Below are positions 42,117 through 51,697 of a stretch of 64,000 nt of DNA, in pieces. The DNA is from Variovorax dokdonensis (lineage in GTDB: Bacteria; Pseudomonadota; Gammaproteobacteria; Burkholderiales; Burkholderiaceae_C). Numbering within the stretch: position 1 is the first letter of the stretch; each line of letters starts with the position of its first letter. The DNA is taken from NCBI RefSeq assembly GCF_030316895.1, contig NZ_JASZYV010000006.1, positions 62,001 to 126,000 on the forward strand, given 5' to 3'. Below the pieces are notes generated by a model that saw nothing but the letters and a program-made list of their open reading frames with translations, was not told the origin of the DNA and did not search any database. Made by a program: the position numbers and the translations under genes.

Positions 42117-45100
42117 CCCACCCACTTGCGCGCGTTGCGCCAGATCTGCATCCATGGGCTGAACGCACTCTTGTCGCCCGAAGTCCAGCTCATCTGCACG
42201 TTGCGGAACACGCGCTCCGGATGCGGCATGAGCGCGGTGAAGCGGCCGTCGGCGGTGGTGACCGACGTCAATCCGCCCGGGCTGCCGTTCGGGTTGAACG
42301 GATAGCGCTCTGTCGCCACGCCGTGGTTGTCGACATAGCGCATGGCGGCGATGGCTCGATCCGCGTTGCCGCGATGGCGGAAATTGGCGAAGCCTTCGCC
42401 GTGCGCCACGGCAATCGGCAGGCGCGCACCGGCCATGCCGGCAAAGAAGAGGCTGGGCGAATCCAGAACTTCCACTTGCGACAGGCGCGCCTCGAAGCGC
42501 TCGCTCTGGTTGGTCGTAAAGCGTGGCCAATCCTGTGCGCCGGGAATGATGTCGGCCAGCTCGGCGAACATCTGGCAGCCGTTGCATACCCCCAGACCGA
42601 AGGTGTCAGCACGCCCGAAGAAGCCCTGGAACTGCTCGGACAGGCGCGGGTTGAAGGTGATGGAGCGCGCCCAACCGATGCCGGCGCCCAACGTGTCGCC
42701 GTAGCTGAAGCCGCCGCAAGCCACCACACCCTTGAAGCTGGCGAGATCGGCGCGGCCCGATTGCAAGTCGCTCATGTGAACGTCGAAAGCGTCGAAGCCG
42801 GCCTCGGTGAAGGCGTAGGCCATCTCGACATGCGAATTGACGCCCTGCTCGCGCAGGATGGCCACGCGCGGACGTTCCGTCAGCACCGCCGGTGCTTCGG
42901 GCAGCGGACGCGGCAGCACCACCTGCAAGCCCAGGTCGGACGGATCGCCGGCGGCGGCGTGTTCCTCGTCGGCGCATTGGGGGTTGTCGCGCTCGCGGGC
43001 GATCTTCCAGCTGACCGAATCCCAGACCTGCTGCAGATCCTGCAAGCTTGCGCCGAACACCGACTTGGCATCGCGCCATACCTCGACGCGGCCCTTGCCG
43101 GCGTCGATCGGCGAACTCACCGGACGGGTCTTGCCGACGAAATGACTGCATGCCGAAAGACCGTGCGAACGCAGGATCTGCATGACCTCGTTGCGCTCGG
43201 AGGTACGCACCTGCAGCAGCATGCCCAACTCTTCGCTGAACAGCGCCTTGAGGGTGAGTTCCTCGCGCCGCGCGCTCACCTGGCCGGCCCAGTTCTTGGC
43301 GTCGCCGTATTCGGCGCGGCTGTCGCTGATGCCGTCGCCTTCGGTGACCAGCATGTCGACATTCAGCGCAATGCCCACCTGGCCGGCGAAGGCCATCTCG
43401 CAGGCGCTGGCGAACAGGCCGCCGTCGCTTCGGTCATGCATGGCCAAGATGCGGCCCTGGCCACGCAGTTCGTTGACGGCATCCACAAGCCGCACCAGGT
43501 CTTGCGCATCGTCGAGATCGGGCACGGTGTCGCCGCTCTGGCTCAGCGTCTGGGCCAGCACGCTGCCTGCCATGCGGTGCTTGCCGCGACCCAGGTCGAT
43601 CAGCACCAGGGTGGTGTCTTCGGTCTGCGCATCGAGTTGGGGCGTGAGCGTGGCGCGCACGTCGTCGATGGTGGCGAACGCTGTCACGATCAGGCTGACG
43701 GGCGAGGTCACGCGCTTGTCCGCGCCCTCCTCCTTCCACTGGGTGCGCATGGACAGCGAATCCTTGCCCACCGGGATCGACACGCCCAGCGCCGGGCACA
43801 GTTCCATGCCGACGGCCTTGACCGTCTCGTACAGCGCAGCGTCTTCGCCAGGCTCCCCGCAGGCGGCCATCCAGTTGGCCGACAGCTTGACGCGCGCCAG
43901 TTCAATGGGCGCGGCCAGCAGGTTGGTGATGGCTTCGGCCACCGCCATGCGGCCCGATGCCGGCGCATCGTGCGCCGCCAGCGGCGTGCGCTCGCCCATG
44001 CTCATTGCCTCGCCGGCGAAGCCCTTGAAATCGGCCAGTGTGACGGCGCAGTCGGCCACCGGCACCTGCCATGGGCCGACCATCTGGTCACGATGGGTCA
44101 AACCACCGACCGTGCGGTCGCCGATCGTGACGAGAAAGCGCTTGGAGGCCACCGTCGGATGCGACAGCACGTCGATCGCCGCCTTCTGCAACTCGACGCC
44201 GGTCAGCTCGAGCGGCCTGAACTGGCGGGCCACCGTCTTCACGTCGCGGTGCATCTTGGGCGGCTTGCCCAACAGCACGTCCATTGGCATGTTCACGGGC
44301 TGGTCTTGTTCGCCGCCTTCCTGCGTGAGCATCAACTGGCGCTCTTCCGTGGCCACGCCGACCACGGCGAAGGGGCAACGCTCGCGTTCGCAGAAGGCCT
44401 GGAACTGCGGCAGCGATTCCGGCGCGATGGCCAGCACGTAGCGCTCCTGGCTTTCGTTGCACCAGATTTCCTTCGGCGCCAGACCGCTTTCCTCCAGCGG
44501 GACAGCCGACAAGTCGAAACGGGCGCCACGCCCGGCATCGTTGGTGATCTCGGGGAACGCATTGGAAAGGCCGCCGGCACCCACGTCGTGAATGGCCAGG
44601 ATCGGATTGGCATCGCCCTGCAACCAGCAGTGATTAATAACCTCCTGCGCGCGGCGTTCGATCTCCGGATTGCCGCGCTGGACCGAGTCGAAATCGAGTT
44701 CGGCGGCGTTCATGCCGGTGGCCATGGAGCTGGCGGCGCCGCCGCCCATGCCGATGCGCATGCCGGGGCCTCCCAACTGGATCAGCAGCGTGCCGGCGGG
44801 AAACTGGATCTTCTGCGTCAGCCCAGCGTCGATCTGACCCAGGCCGCCGGCGATCATGATGGGCTTGTGATAGCCGCGGCGGATGCTGTCGACATCGCTC
44901 GCCACCGTCTGCTCGTACTCGCGGAAATAGCCCAGCAGGTTCGGCCGGCCGAATTCGTTGTTGAAGGCGGCTCCGCCCAGCGGACCCTCGGTCATGATCT
45001 GCAGCGGGCTGGCGATGTGCTCGGGCTTGCCGTAGTCGTCGCCCTCCTTCGGCCACAGGCTGGAGACGGAAAAGCCCGTCAGGCCGGCCTTCGGCCTGGA

Positions 45101-46135
45101 GCCCCGGCCGGTGGCACCCTCGTCGCGGATCTCGCCGCCCGCGCCGGTCGAGGCGCCTGGAAACGGAGAAATGGCCGTCGGATGGTTGTGGGTTTCCACC
45201 TTCATCAGCACGTGATGCGTGGCGGCCTGCTTGCCGTATTGCGGCGAGCCCTGCATGTCCATGCGCGCGGCGAAGCGCTCGACGTCATGGCCTTCCATGA
45301 TGGCGGCGTTGTCCGAATAGGCCACCACCGTGTGCTGCGGGTGCAGGCGCTCGGTGTTGCGGATCATGCCGAACAGGCTCAGCGGCTGCTTTTGCCCGTC
45401 GATGCTGAACTCCGCATTGAAGATCTTGTGGCGGCAGTGCTCGCTGTTGGCCTGGGCGAACATCATCAGCTCGACATCGGTCGGGTTGCGGCCCAGGCGG
45501 GTAAACGCTTCGACCAGGTAGTCGATCTCGTCGTCGGCGAGCGCCAGGCCGAAGGTGCGATTGGCCTCCTCCAGGGCGGCGCGCCCGCCTGTGGCGACGT
45601 CCACGTGCGCCATCGGCGTGGCGGGCAGTTCGGCGAACAGCACCTGCGCCTCCTCCAGAGAGGGCAGGACCGATTCGGTCATTCGATCGTGCAGCAACTC
45701 GGCAGCGGCGGCCAGCGTCTGCGCGGAAAGCTCGGGCGAACGGTTGAACAGCGAGGACTTGAGCTGCAGGTGGTACTGCGTGACCCGCTCCACGCGGCGC
45801 ACGGAAAGGCCGCAGTTGCGCGCGATGTCCGTCGCCTTGGAAGCCCACGGCGAAACCGTACCCAGCCGGGGCGACACCACCAGGCTGGCATGCGCCGCCT
45901 GCTGCGCCTCGGCCGGCTCGCCGTAGGTCAGCAGGGCGGCAAAGCGCTGCTGGTGCGCAGCATCGAGCGCCTCGTCGGTGGCCACCAGGTGGACGAAGTG
46001 GGCCGAAATGGCCTCGATCCGCTCGTCCAGCGCTGCCAATCGGGGCAGCAGTTGGCGGGCGCGGAAGTCGCTCAGGGCGCGCGCGCCATGAAAACGCGTT
46101 ACATGCGGGGGGGAATGGGGCCGTTGAGAGGTCAC
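42113..46135 (-). CDS. purL: Phosphoribosylformylglycinamidine synthase (large form)
   Basis: This 1340-aa enzyme does the fourth step of purine synthesis, converting FGAR, glutamine and ATP to FGAM. The PurS-like N-domain (HGARALSDFRARQLL...) is followed by two ATPase half-domains (MMFAQANSEHCRHKIFNAEF; KVETHNHPTAISPFPGASTGAGGEIRDEGATG) and a C-terminal glutaminase (GGFSYGDTLGAGIGWA; GVCNGCQM with the nucleophile Cys near residue 1180; MPHPERVFR). I place the start at a GTG (46133-46135), which gives the usual betaproteobacterial length; no ATG fits. It diverges from map and overlaps the dioxygenase gene downstream. Confidence 0.96.
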   Translation of the reverse strand: MTSQRPHSPPHVTRFHGARALSDFRARQLLPRLAALDERIEAISAHFVHLVATDEALDAAHQQRFAALLTYGEPAEAQQAAHASLVVSPRLGTVSPWASKATDIARNCGLSVRRVERVTQYHLQLKSSLFNRSPELSAQTLAAAAELLHDRMTESVLPSLEEAQVLFAELPATPMAHVDVATGGRAALEEANRTFGLALADDEIDYLVEAFTRLGRNPTDVELMMFAQANSEHCRHKIFNAEFSIDGQKQPLSLFGMIRNTERLHPQHTVVAYSDNAAIMEGHDVERFAARMDMQGSPQYGKQAATHHVLMKVETHNHPTAISPFPGASTGAGGEIRDEGATGRGSRPKAGLTGFSVSSLWPKEGDDYGKPEHIASPLQIMTEGPLGGAAFNNEFGRPNLLGYFREYEQTVASDVDSIRRGYHKPIMIAGGLGQIDAGLTQKIQFPAGTLLIQLGGPGMRIGMGGGAASSMATGMNAAELDFDSVQRGNPEIERRAQEVINHCWLQGDANPILAIHDVGAGGLSNAFPEITNDAGRGARFDLSAVPLEESGLAPKEIWCNESQERYVLAIAPESLPQFQAFCERERCPFAVVGVATEERQLMLTQEGGEQDQPVNMPMDVLLGKPPKMHRDVKTVARQFRPLELTGVELQKAAIDVLSHPTVASKRFLVTIGDRTVGGLTHRDQMVGPWQVPVADCAVTLADFKGFAGEAMSMGERTPLAAHDAPASGRMAVAEAITNLLAAPIELARVKLSANWMAACGEPGEDAALYETVKAVGMELCPALGVSIPVGKDSLSMRTQWKEEGADKRVTSPVSLIVTAFATIDDVRATLTPQLDAQTEDTTLVLIDLGRGKHRMAGSVLAQTLSQSGDTVPDLDDAQDLVRLVDAVNELRGQGRILAMHDRSDGGLFASACEMAFAGQVGIALNVDMLVTEGDGISDSRAEYGDAKNWAGQVSARREELTLKALFSEELGMLLQVRTSERNEVMQILRSHGLSACSHFVGKTRPVSSPIDAGKGRVEVWRDAKSVFGASLQDLQQVWDSVSWKIARERDNPQCADEEHAAAGDPSDLGLQVVLPRPLPEAPAVLTERPRVAILREQGVNSHVEMAYAFTEAGFDAFDVHMSDLQSGRADLASFKGVVACGGFSYGDTLGAGIGWARSITFNPRLSEQFQGFFGRADTFGLGVCNGCQMFAELADIIPGAQDWPRFTTNQSERFEARLSQVEVLDSPSLFFAGMAGARLPIAVAHGEGFANFRHRGNADRAIAAMRYVDNHGVATERYPFNPNGSPGGLTSVTTADGRFTALMPHPERVFRNVQMSWTSGDKSAFSPWMQIWRNARKWVG

Positions 46136-46285
46136 GAGTGCTCGGGCCTTGCGGCCGCAGGTTGAAGGCGTAACTTGGGCAGATGGGGGCGGATGCCAGG
46201 TGCTCGGGCTGCGACGGGCTTGGCCGCTGACTGGGGCCAATTCGCGCAAACCGTGAATTTTAGAACGTGTTTTCAGGCCCGATGG

Positions 46286-46298
46286 GATAATCCCGGGC
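46286..46298 (+). promoter_or_regulatory. Putative map promoter -10 element
   Basis: GATAAT at 46286-46291 is a five-of-six match to the -10 consensus and lies only 7 bp before the map ATG, so transcription would start at or within a base of the start codon. No Shine-Dalgarno sequence is seen. A -35 match is poor. The divergent purL start is 150 bp away; the rest of 46136-46285 shows no other clear element. Confidence 0.4.
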
Positions 46299-47120
46299 AT
46301 GAGCATCACCTACAAAGACGCCGAAGGCGTGGCTGGCATGCGCGTGGCGTGCCGGCTTGCGTCCGAAGTGCTGGACTACCTCACGCCGCACGTGAAGCCC
46401 GGCGTGACCACGAACGAACTCGACCGCCTGGCCCACGAGTACATCACCCAGGTTCAAGGCGCGATCCCCGCCCCGCTGAACTACATGGGCGCCGGCACCG
46501 TGCCCTACCCCAAGTCGATCTGCACCTCGGTCAACCACGTGGTGTGCCACGGCATTCCGAACGACCGGGCGCTCAAGAAGGCCGACATCCTCAACATCGA
46601 CGTTACCGTCATCAAGGACGGCTGGCACGGCGACACGAGCCGGATGTTCATCGTGGGCGACGGATCGATTGCCGCCAAGCGCCTTTGCGCCTTCACCTAC
46701 GACGCCATGTGGCACGGCATCACCAAGGTCAAGCCGGGCGCGCGGCTGGGCGACATCGGCTTTGCCATCCAGCGCTTTGCAGAAAGCAATGGCTTCTCGG
46801 TGGTCCGCGAGTTCTGCGGCCACGGCATCGGCAGGGTCTTCCACGAAGAGCCGCAGGTTCTGCATTACGGCAGGCCGGGCACGCTGGAGGAACTCAAGCC
46901 AGGCATGACCTTCACCATCGAGCCGATGATCAATGCCGGCCGGCGCGACATCAAGGAGTTCGGCAACGACGGCTGGACCATCGTCACGCGCGACCACTCG
47001 CTCTCGGCCCAATGGGAGCACACGGTGCTGGTCACCGAGACCGGGTACGAGGTGTTGACCCTGTCGGCCGGCAGCCCGCCCATCCCCGATTTCGTCAATC
47101 CCAGCGTCGCGACCGCTTGA
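46299..47120 (+). CDS. map: Type I methionine aminopeptidase
   Basis: This 273-aa enzyme removes the N-terminal methionine from new proteins. The dimetal site is complete: Asp in NIDVTVIKDGWHGD (two Asp), His in GHGIGRVFHEEP, Glu in TIEPMI and Glu in QWEHTVLVTE. The substrate His is in VCHGIPN. The length matches E. coli Map with no extra domains. The gene sits directly before glnD (47 bp) as in many proteobacteria, and probably shares its transcript. Confidence 0.96.
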   Translation: MSITYKDAEGVAGMRVACRLASEVLDYLTPHVKPGVTTNELDRLAHEYITQVQGAIPAPLNYMGAGTVPYPKSICTSVNHVVCHGIPNDRALKKADILNIDVTVIKDGWHGDTSRMFIVGDGSIAAKRLCAFTYDAMWHGITKVKPGARLGDIGFAIQRFAESNGFSVVREFCGHGIGRVFHEEPQVLHYGRPGTLEELKPGMTFTIEPMINAGRRDIKEFGNDGWTIVTRDHSLSAQWEHTVLVTETGYEVLTLSAGSPPIPDFVNPSVATA

Positions 47121-47167
47121 ACCGAACGGCGCGCTCGCGGCTCTTCCCGCATTTCGAGAGAGCGGAC

Positions 47168-49759
47168 ATGGTCGACCTCCCCATGCTGCGCGACGCCTAC
47201 CGCGGCCACAAGCTCGCGGTGTTCGACACGCTGCGCAGCGCGCATGCGCCGGCCCGCAGCGTCCGTGGCGTGCTGCGCCAGTTGGCCACCCTGGCCGACG
47301 AGGCGCTGCGCGCCCTGTGGACCGCCGGCGGGTTTCACAACCGCTTTGCGCTGGTTGCCGTGGGGGGATTCGGACGCGGCGAGTTGTTTCCGCATTCGGA
47401 TGTCGACGTGCTTCTGCTCATGCCGGACGACGCGCCCGCCGAGGGCGAGGAGCTGGCTCGGATCGAGACCTTCATCAGCCAGTGCTGGGACGCTGGCCTG
47501 GAGATCGGCTCGTCGGTGCGCACCTCGGAGCAGTGCCTGGCCGAGGCGGCCAGCGACGTCACGGTGCAGACCGCCCTGCTCGAATCGCGCCTGCTGGCCG
47601 GCGACCGCAAGCTCTACCTCGGGTTTCGCGAGCGCTTCATGGCCGCCATCGACCCGAACGACTTCTTCGAGGCCAAGACGCAGGAGATGCGCCACCGCCA
47701 CCAGAAGTTCGACAACACGCCCTACTCGCTCGAGCCCAACTGCAAGGAGTCGCCCGGCGGGCTTCGTGACCTGCAGGTGATCCTGTGGGTGTCCCGAGCG
47801 GCCGGTTTCGGCAACACCTGGGACGATCTGGCCAAGAACGGACTGGCCACCGCGTTCGAGGTGCAGCAGATCAAGCGCAACGAAGCCTTGCTCTCGCTCA
47901 TCCGTGCCCGGCTGCACGTGATTGCCAACCGCCGTGAAGACCGCCTGGTGTTCGACATGCAGACCGCCGTGGCGGCCGCCTTCGGTTACGAAGGCGATTC
48001 GAAGCGCAAGGCCAGCGAGGCGCTGATGCGCCGCTACTACTGGGCCGCCAAGGCCGTGGCGCAGCTCAACGAGATCCTGCTGCTCAACATCGCCGAGCGC
48101 CTGTCGCCGCAAGTCGAGGTGCCGCGGCCGATCAACGAACGCTTCTTCGACAAGGGCGGCACGCTGGAGGTGGCGAGCGACGATCTGTACCTGCGCCAGC
48201 CCAACGCCATCCTCGAGACTTTCTGGCTCTACGAGAAGACGGTCGGAATCAAGGGCCTGTCGGCGCGCACGCTGCGTGCGCTCTACAACGCCCGCCACGT
48301 GATGGATGCAGACTTCCGCAACAGCCCGGCCAATCACGGGATGTTCATGCGCATCCTCAAGGAGCCGCGCGGCATCACCCACGCGTTCCGGCTGATGAAC
48401 CAGACCTCGGTGCTGGGCCGTTACCTGAAGGTGTTCCGCGACATCGTCGGTCAGATGCAGCACGACCTGTTCCACGTCTATACGGTGGACCAGCACGTGC
48501 TCATGGTGCTGCGCAACGTGCGCCGCTTCTTCATCGTCGAGCATGCGCACGAATACCCCTTCTGCTCGCAGCTGGCCGGCGGATGGGACAAGCCCTGGGT
48601 GCTCTACGTGGCGGCCCTCTTCCACGACATCGCCAAGGGCCGGGGCGGCGACCATTCCGAGCTCGGCGCGCGTGATGTGCGGCGCTTCTGCAAGCAGCAC
48701 GGCATCGACCGCGAAGACGCGAAGCTGATCGAGTTCCTCGTTGCATCGCACCTGGTGATGAGCCAGATCGCACAGAAGAAGGACCTGAGCGATCCTCAGG
48801 TGATCGCCGATTTCGCCAAGCTGGTGGGCAGCGAGCGTTACCTCACTGCCTTGTACCTGCTCACCGTGGCCGACATCCGGGGCACGTCGCCGCGCGTCTG
48901 GAACGCGTGGAAAGGCAAGCTGCTCGAAGACCTGTACCGGGCCACGTCGCGGGCATTGGGCGGCCACGCACCCGACCCGGGCGCCGAGATCGAGGCGCGC
49001 AAGCGCGAGGCGCTGGCGTTGCTCGCACCGCACGCCATGCCCTTCGAAGCCCACAAGGCATTGTGGGAGACGCTGAACGTCGGCTACTTCATGCGCCACG
49101 ACGCCAGCGAGATCGCCTGGCATGCGCGCCAGTTGTCGCGCCATGTGCCGCTGCGCGGCGTGCCGGTGGACGTCAATGCGGCACCGATCGTCCGCGCCCG
49201 CCTTTCACCGGTCGGCGAAGGGCTGCAGGTGCTGGTCTACACGCCCGACCAGACCGATCTTTTCGCGCGCATCTGCGGTTACTTCGACCAGGCCTCGTTC
49301 AGCATTCTCGATGCCAAGGTCCACACCGCCAGCAACGGCTACGCGCTCGACACCTTCCAGGTGGTGACGACTTTCCTGCCCGAGCACTACCGCGAGTTGA
49401 TCAGCATGGTCGAGACCGACCTGCCCCTGGCGCTCACCCAAAGCGGCGAGCTGCCGGCGCCCAGCCGGGGCCGCGTGTCGCGCCGGGTCAAGAGCTTCCC
49501 GATCAAGACCCGCGTGACCCTTGCGCCCGACGAGAAGGCGCAGCGCTGGGTGCTCAACATCTCCGCGAGCGACCGCGCCGGCCTCTTGTATTCGGTGGCG
49601 CGCGTGCTGGCCAGACACCACATCAACCTTCAACTGGCCAAGGTCACGACGCTGGGCGAGCGGGTCGAAGACACCTTCCTCATCAGCGGCAACGAACTGC
49701 AGGCCCACCGCTCTCAGATGGACATCGAGACGGAACTGGTCGAAGCCCTTTCCGAATAG
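47168..49759 (+). CDS. glnD: PII uridylyltransferase/uridylyl-removing enzyme GlnD
   Basis: This 863-aa sensor of glutamine controls PII by adding or removing UMP. Nucleotidyltransferase motif GGFGRGELFPHSDVD is at residues 66-80 (metal Asp78/Asp80). The HD hydrolase domain has LFHDIAKGRGGDHSELG near 486, and two ACT domains near 690-770 (VYTPDQTDLFARICGYFDQ) and 795-863 (NISASDRAGLLYSVARVLA) bind glutamine. The start ATG at 47168 gives the family length; a TTG at 47117 is an in-frame alternative. Confidence 0.96.
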   Translation: MVDLPMLRDAYRGHKLAVFDTLRSAHAPARSVRGVLRQLATLADEALRALWTAGGFHNRFALVAVGGFGRGELFPHSDVDVLLLMPDDAPAEGEELARIETFISQCWDAGLEIGSSVRTSEQCLAEAASDVTVQTALLESRLLAGDRKLYLGFRERFMAAIDPNDFFEAKTQEMRHRHQKFDNTPYSLEPNCKESPGGLRDLQVILWVSRAAGFGNTWDDLAKNGLATAFEVQQIKRNEALLSLIRARLHVIANRREDRLVFDMQTAVAAAFGYEGDSKRKASEALMRRYYWAAKAVAQLNEILLLNIAERLSPQVEVPRPINERFFDKGGTLEVASDDLYLRQPNAILETFWLYEKTVGIKGLSARTLRALYNARHVMDADFRNSPANHGMFMRILKEPRGITHAFRLMNQTSVLGRYLKVFRDIVGQMQHDLFHVYTVDQHVLMVLRNVRRFFIVEHAHEYPFCSQLAGGWDKPWVLYVAALFHDIAKGRGGDHSELGARDVRRFCKQHGIDREDAKLIEFLVASHLVMSQIAQKKDLSDPQVIADFAKLVGSERYLTALYLLTVADIRGTSPRVWNAWKGKLLEDLYRATSRALGGHAPDPGAEIEARKREALALLAPHAMPFEAHKALWETLNVGYFMRHDASEIAWHARQLSRHVPLRGVPVDVNAAPIVRARLSPVGEGLQVLVYTPDQTDLFARICGYFDQASFSILDAKVHTASNGYALDTFQVVTTFLPEHYRELISMVETDLPLALTQSGELPAPSRGRVSRRVKSFPIKTRVTLAPDEKAQRWVLNISASDRAGLLYSVARVLARHHINLQLAKVTTLGERVEDTFLISGNELQAHRSQMDIETELVEALSE

Positions 49760-49778
49760 CGATGTGCGATCCCGCCGA

Positions 49779-51134
49779 TCAGTGCGCGAGCGCGCTCTGA
49801 TCGCCAGCCGGCCGAGCGTCGACGGCACTCACCTCGTGGTTCGCCGCTTCGATGTGTGCCCGGCGCATCGGCCGCAGGATGAACCAGGCCATCAGCGCAG
49901 CCAGCGCGTTGAGCGAACTGGCGGCGATGAAGACCGCGTGCCAACTGCCCGTCATGGTGGTCAGCACGCTCGTCAAAGGCACCACCAGCGAAGCCGTTCC
50001 CTTGGCCGTGTACAGCATGCCGGCGTTCGACGCTGCGAACTTGCTGCCGAAGGTGTCGGCGCAGGTCGACGGGAACAGGCTGTAGATCTCGCCCCAGGCG
50101 AAGAACACCAGGCCAGTCAGGATGACGAAGGCCACCGGATGGTGGCCGTAGTGGTAGAGCGCCAGGATGCCGAAGGCTTCCAGGCCAAAGGCGACGAACA
50201 TGGTCAGTTCACGGCCGATCCGATCGGAAACCCAACCGAAGAAAGGGCGGGTCAGGCCATTGAGCACGCGGTCGATGGCGAGGGCGAAAGTCAGCGCCGG
50301 CAAGGTCAGGCCCATGATCGAAACCGGCACGTCGCCAATGTTGAAGTCCTTGGCGATCGGGCCCAACTGCGCCGTGGCCATCAGGCCACCCGCCGCGACG
50401 ACGACGAACATGAAGTACATCACCCAGAACACCGGCGTACGGACAACTTCGGCAGGCTTGAAGTCGCGCCGCGACTGAAGCACGCCGCCGCTCTTGCTCA
50501 AGGACTGCACCTTGGCCTTGATGGCGGCGCCAACGCCCTGGCGCGGATCGGTCAGAAGCAGCGCAATCAGCACGACGACCACGCCCTGCCCGATGCCGAA
50601 ATACAGGAACGCCGACTCGTAGCCGCTGTTCCTGATCATGGCCGAGATGGGCAGGATGGTGAGCGCGGAACCGGCACCGAAGCCCGCCGCCGTCATGCCT
50701 GCCGCCAGACCGCGGCGGTCAGGGAACCACTTGAGGGCGTTGCCCACGCAGGTGCCGTAAACCGCACCGGCGCCGATGCCGCTGATGGCCGCGGCCACGT
50801 ACAACAGACCCAGCGAATCGGCCATGGAGTTGAGCACCCAGCCGAGCCCGCAGAACAAGCCGCCCACCAAGACCACCGGGCGCGGACCGAAGCGGTCGAC
50901 CAGGTAGCCTTCGATCGGCACCAGCCAAGTCTCGGTCAGCACGAAGATCGTGAACGCAACCTGGATCGCCGCGCGCGACCAGCCGTGCTTTTCGGCGATC
51001 GGATTCACGAAGAGGGTCCAGCCGTACTGCAGGTTGGCGATCATCGCCATGCATACGATGCCCATGAGAAGCTGCATCCATCGGTACGAGGCGGGGCGGC
51101 CCACCGTCGTCGCCAACGTGTTGTCTTTTGTCAT
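49779..51134 (-). CDS. Oxalate/formate antiporter family (OFA) MFS transporter
   Basis: This 451-aa 12-TM carrier has the OFA features NLQYGWTLFVNPIAEKHGWSRAAIQVAFTIFVLTETW in TM1-2, VDRFGPRPVVLVGGLFCGLGWVLNS, and FAWGEIYSLFPSTCADTFGSKFAASNAGMLYTAKGTAS in TM9-10. OxlT exchanges oxalate for formate, but relatives move other monocarboxylates. No oxalate-decarboxylation genes are nearby, so the substrate is open. It is monocistronic and convergent with glnD; its long AT-rich leader (391 bp) carries a promoter, phased repeats and a terminator from the next gene. Confidence 0.88.
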   Translation of the reverse strand: MTKDNTLATTVGRPASYRWMQLLMGIVCMAMIANLQYGWTLFVNPIAEKHGWSRAAIQVAFTIFVLTETWLVPIEGYLVDRFGPRPVVLVGGLFCGLGWVLNSMADSLGLLYVAAAISGIGAGAVYGTCVGNALKWFPDRRGLAAGMTAAGFGAGSALTILPISAMIRNSGYESAFLYFGIGQGVVVVLIALLLTDPRQGVGAAIKAKVQSLSKSGGVLQSRRDFKPAEVVRTPVFWVMYFMFVVVAAGGLMATAQLGPIAKDFNIGDVPVSIMGLTLPALTFALAIDRVLNGLTRPFFGWVSDRIGRELTMFVAFGLEAFGILALYHYGHHPVAFVILTGLVFFAWGEIYSLFPSTCADTFGSKFAASNAGMLYTAKGTASLVVPLTSVLTTMTGSWHAVFIAASSLNALAALMAWFILRPMRRAHIEAANHEVSAVDARPAGDQSALAH

Positions 51135-51205
51135 GTGTTGGTCTCCATTGATCTGTTGAGCTGACTTGACGATGGTCCGGCGAAGCAAATGCCTTTGACG
51201 GCAAA

Positions 51206-51235
51206 ACCTTATTCATCGACGGAAGTCATTGTCAA
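51206..51235 (-). promoter_or_regulatory. Candidate sigma-70 promoter of the OFA transporter gene
   Basis: On the minus strand a perfect -35 box TTGACA (51230-51235) is followed after 18 bp by TAAGGT (51206-51211), a weak -10 box. It lies about 70 bp before the start codon. A GGAG ribosome site is present at about 8 bp before ATG. The gene-free span 51135-51525 also holds the repeats and terminator listed separately. Confidence 0.5.
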
Positions 51236-51391
51236 AAGTCAGCGCCTCAGAACTTCTTGACGGCGATCAAGAATTTCCGAAATGTCGACCTCTATTTATG
51301 GCAACGAATGCGTAGAGACCGATTCGATCAGGGCAATTTTGAATACGAAAGCCTGCCAAAAGACTTTGCCGCTCATCGATTGATCAATTGC

Positions 51392-51446
51392 CTTTCATTA
51401 TTCTTTCAATGACCTTTCTAGTGGCTTTCATTTACCTTTCATTAGC
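51392..51446. repeat. Five 11-bp direct repeats with exact helical phasing
   Basis: CTTTC recurs at 51392, 51403, 51414, 51425 and 51436, always 11 bp apart. The units are CTTTCATTATT, CTTTCAATGAC, CTTTCTAGTGG, CTTTCATTTAC and CTTTCATTAGC; three share CTTTCATT. On the minus strand this reads as tandem AATGAAAG boxes. Spacing of one DNA turn is typical of head-to-tail OmpR/PhoB-class sites and some other cooperative regulators. The array lies 258-312 bp upstream of the OFA transporter start. Confidence 0.75.
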
Positions 51447-51473
51447 GCCGGATGGTCATTGGCGAATCAAAAC

Positions 51474-51508
51474 AAAAAGGGCCGCGAAAATCGCGGCCTT
51501 TTTTTTGG
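51474..51508 (-). terminator. Bidirectional Rho-independent terminator
   Basis: The stem GGCCGCGA / TCGCGGCC (51480-51487, 51491-51498) is flanked by an A run on its left and eight T residues on its right. Read on the minus strand it ends in CCCTTTTTGTTTTG and closes the 45-codon gene that stops 20 bp upstream of it. It is also a good terminator on the plus strand, where no gene runs into it from close by. Confidence 0.88.
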
Positions 51509-51525
51509 GAGGGATGGAGCTTGCG

Positions 51526-51663
51526 TCAGCGACGGGCGGAACGCATGGCCTTGACCAGGATGACGATGGGCATGGCAGCAATGAGTTCCCGCAGCCACGA
51601 ATGACGATGGGCGGCAGGGTTGCCTTGTGCGGCGGTGGTGAGGGTGGTAGCGATGGTGGTCAT
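51526..51663 (-). CDS. 45-aa small ORF with its own FNR-type promoter and terminator
   Basis: The ORF runs from ATG 51661-51663 to TGA and has AAAGGAAC about 9 bp upstream. It encodes MTTIATTLTTAAQGNPAAHR at the start and LRELIAAMPIVILVKAMRSARR at the end, a basic amphipathic or membrane-seeking helix. A strong terminator follows the stop by 20 bp and an FNR/ANR-like class II promoter precedes it, which together argue for a real, separately regulated gene. I recognise no family. It could also be a small RNA with an incidental ORF. Confidence 0.55.
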   Translation of the reverse strand: MTTIATTLTTAAQGNPAAHRHSWLRELIAAMPIVILVKAMRSARR

Positions 51664-51697
51664 GGTTGATCGTTCCTTTGATTGATGTCTGGGCACC

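Noticed and set aside
42221..46165. A 1314-codon open frame on the plus strand
   Set aside because: It is the exact antisense of purL. Its translation is His/Arg/Gly-rich low-complexity, as expected from high-GC third positions; purL has clear catalytic motifs.
46175..47167. N-terminal extension of GlnD running through map
   Set aside because: The frame is open but overlaps map completely; GlnD similarity begins at the ATG at 47168 and length then matches the family.
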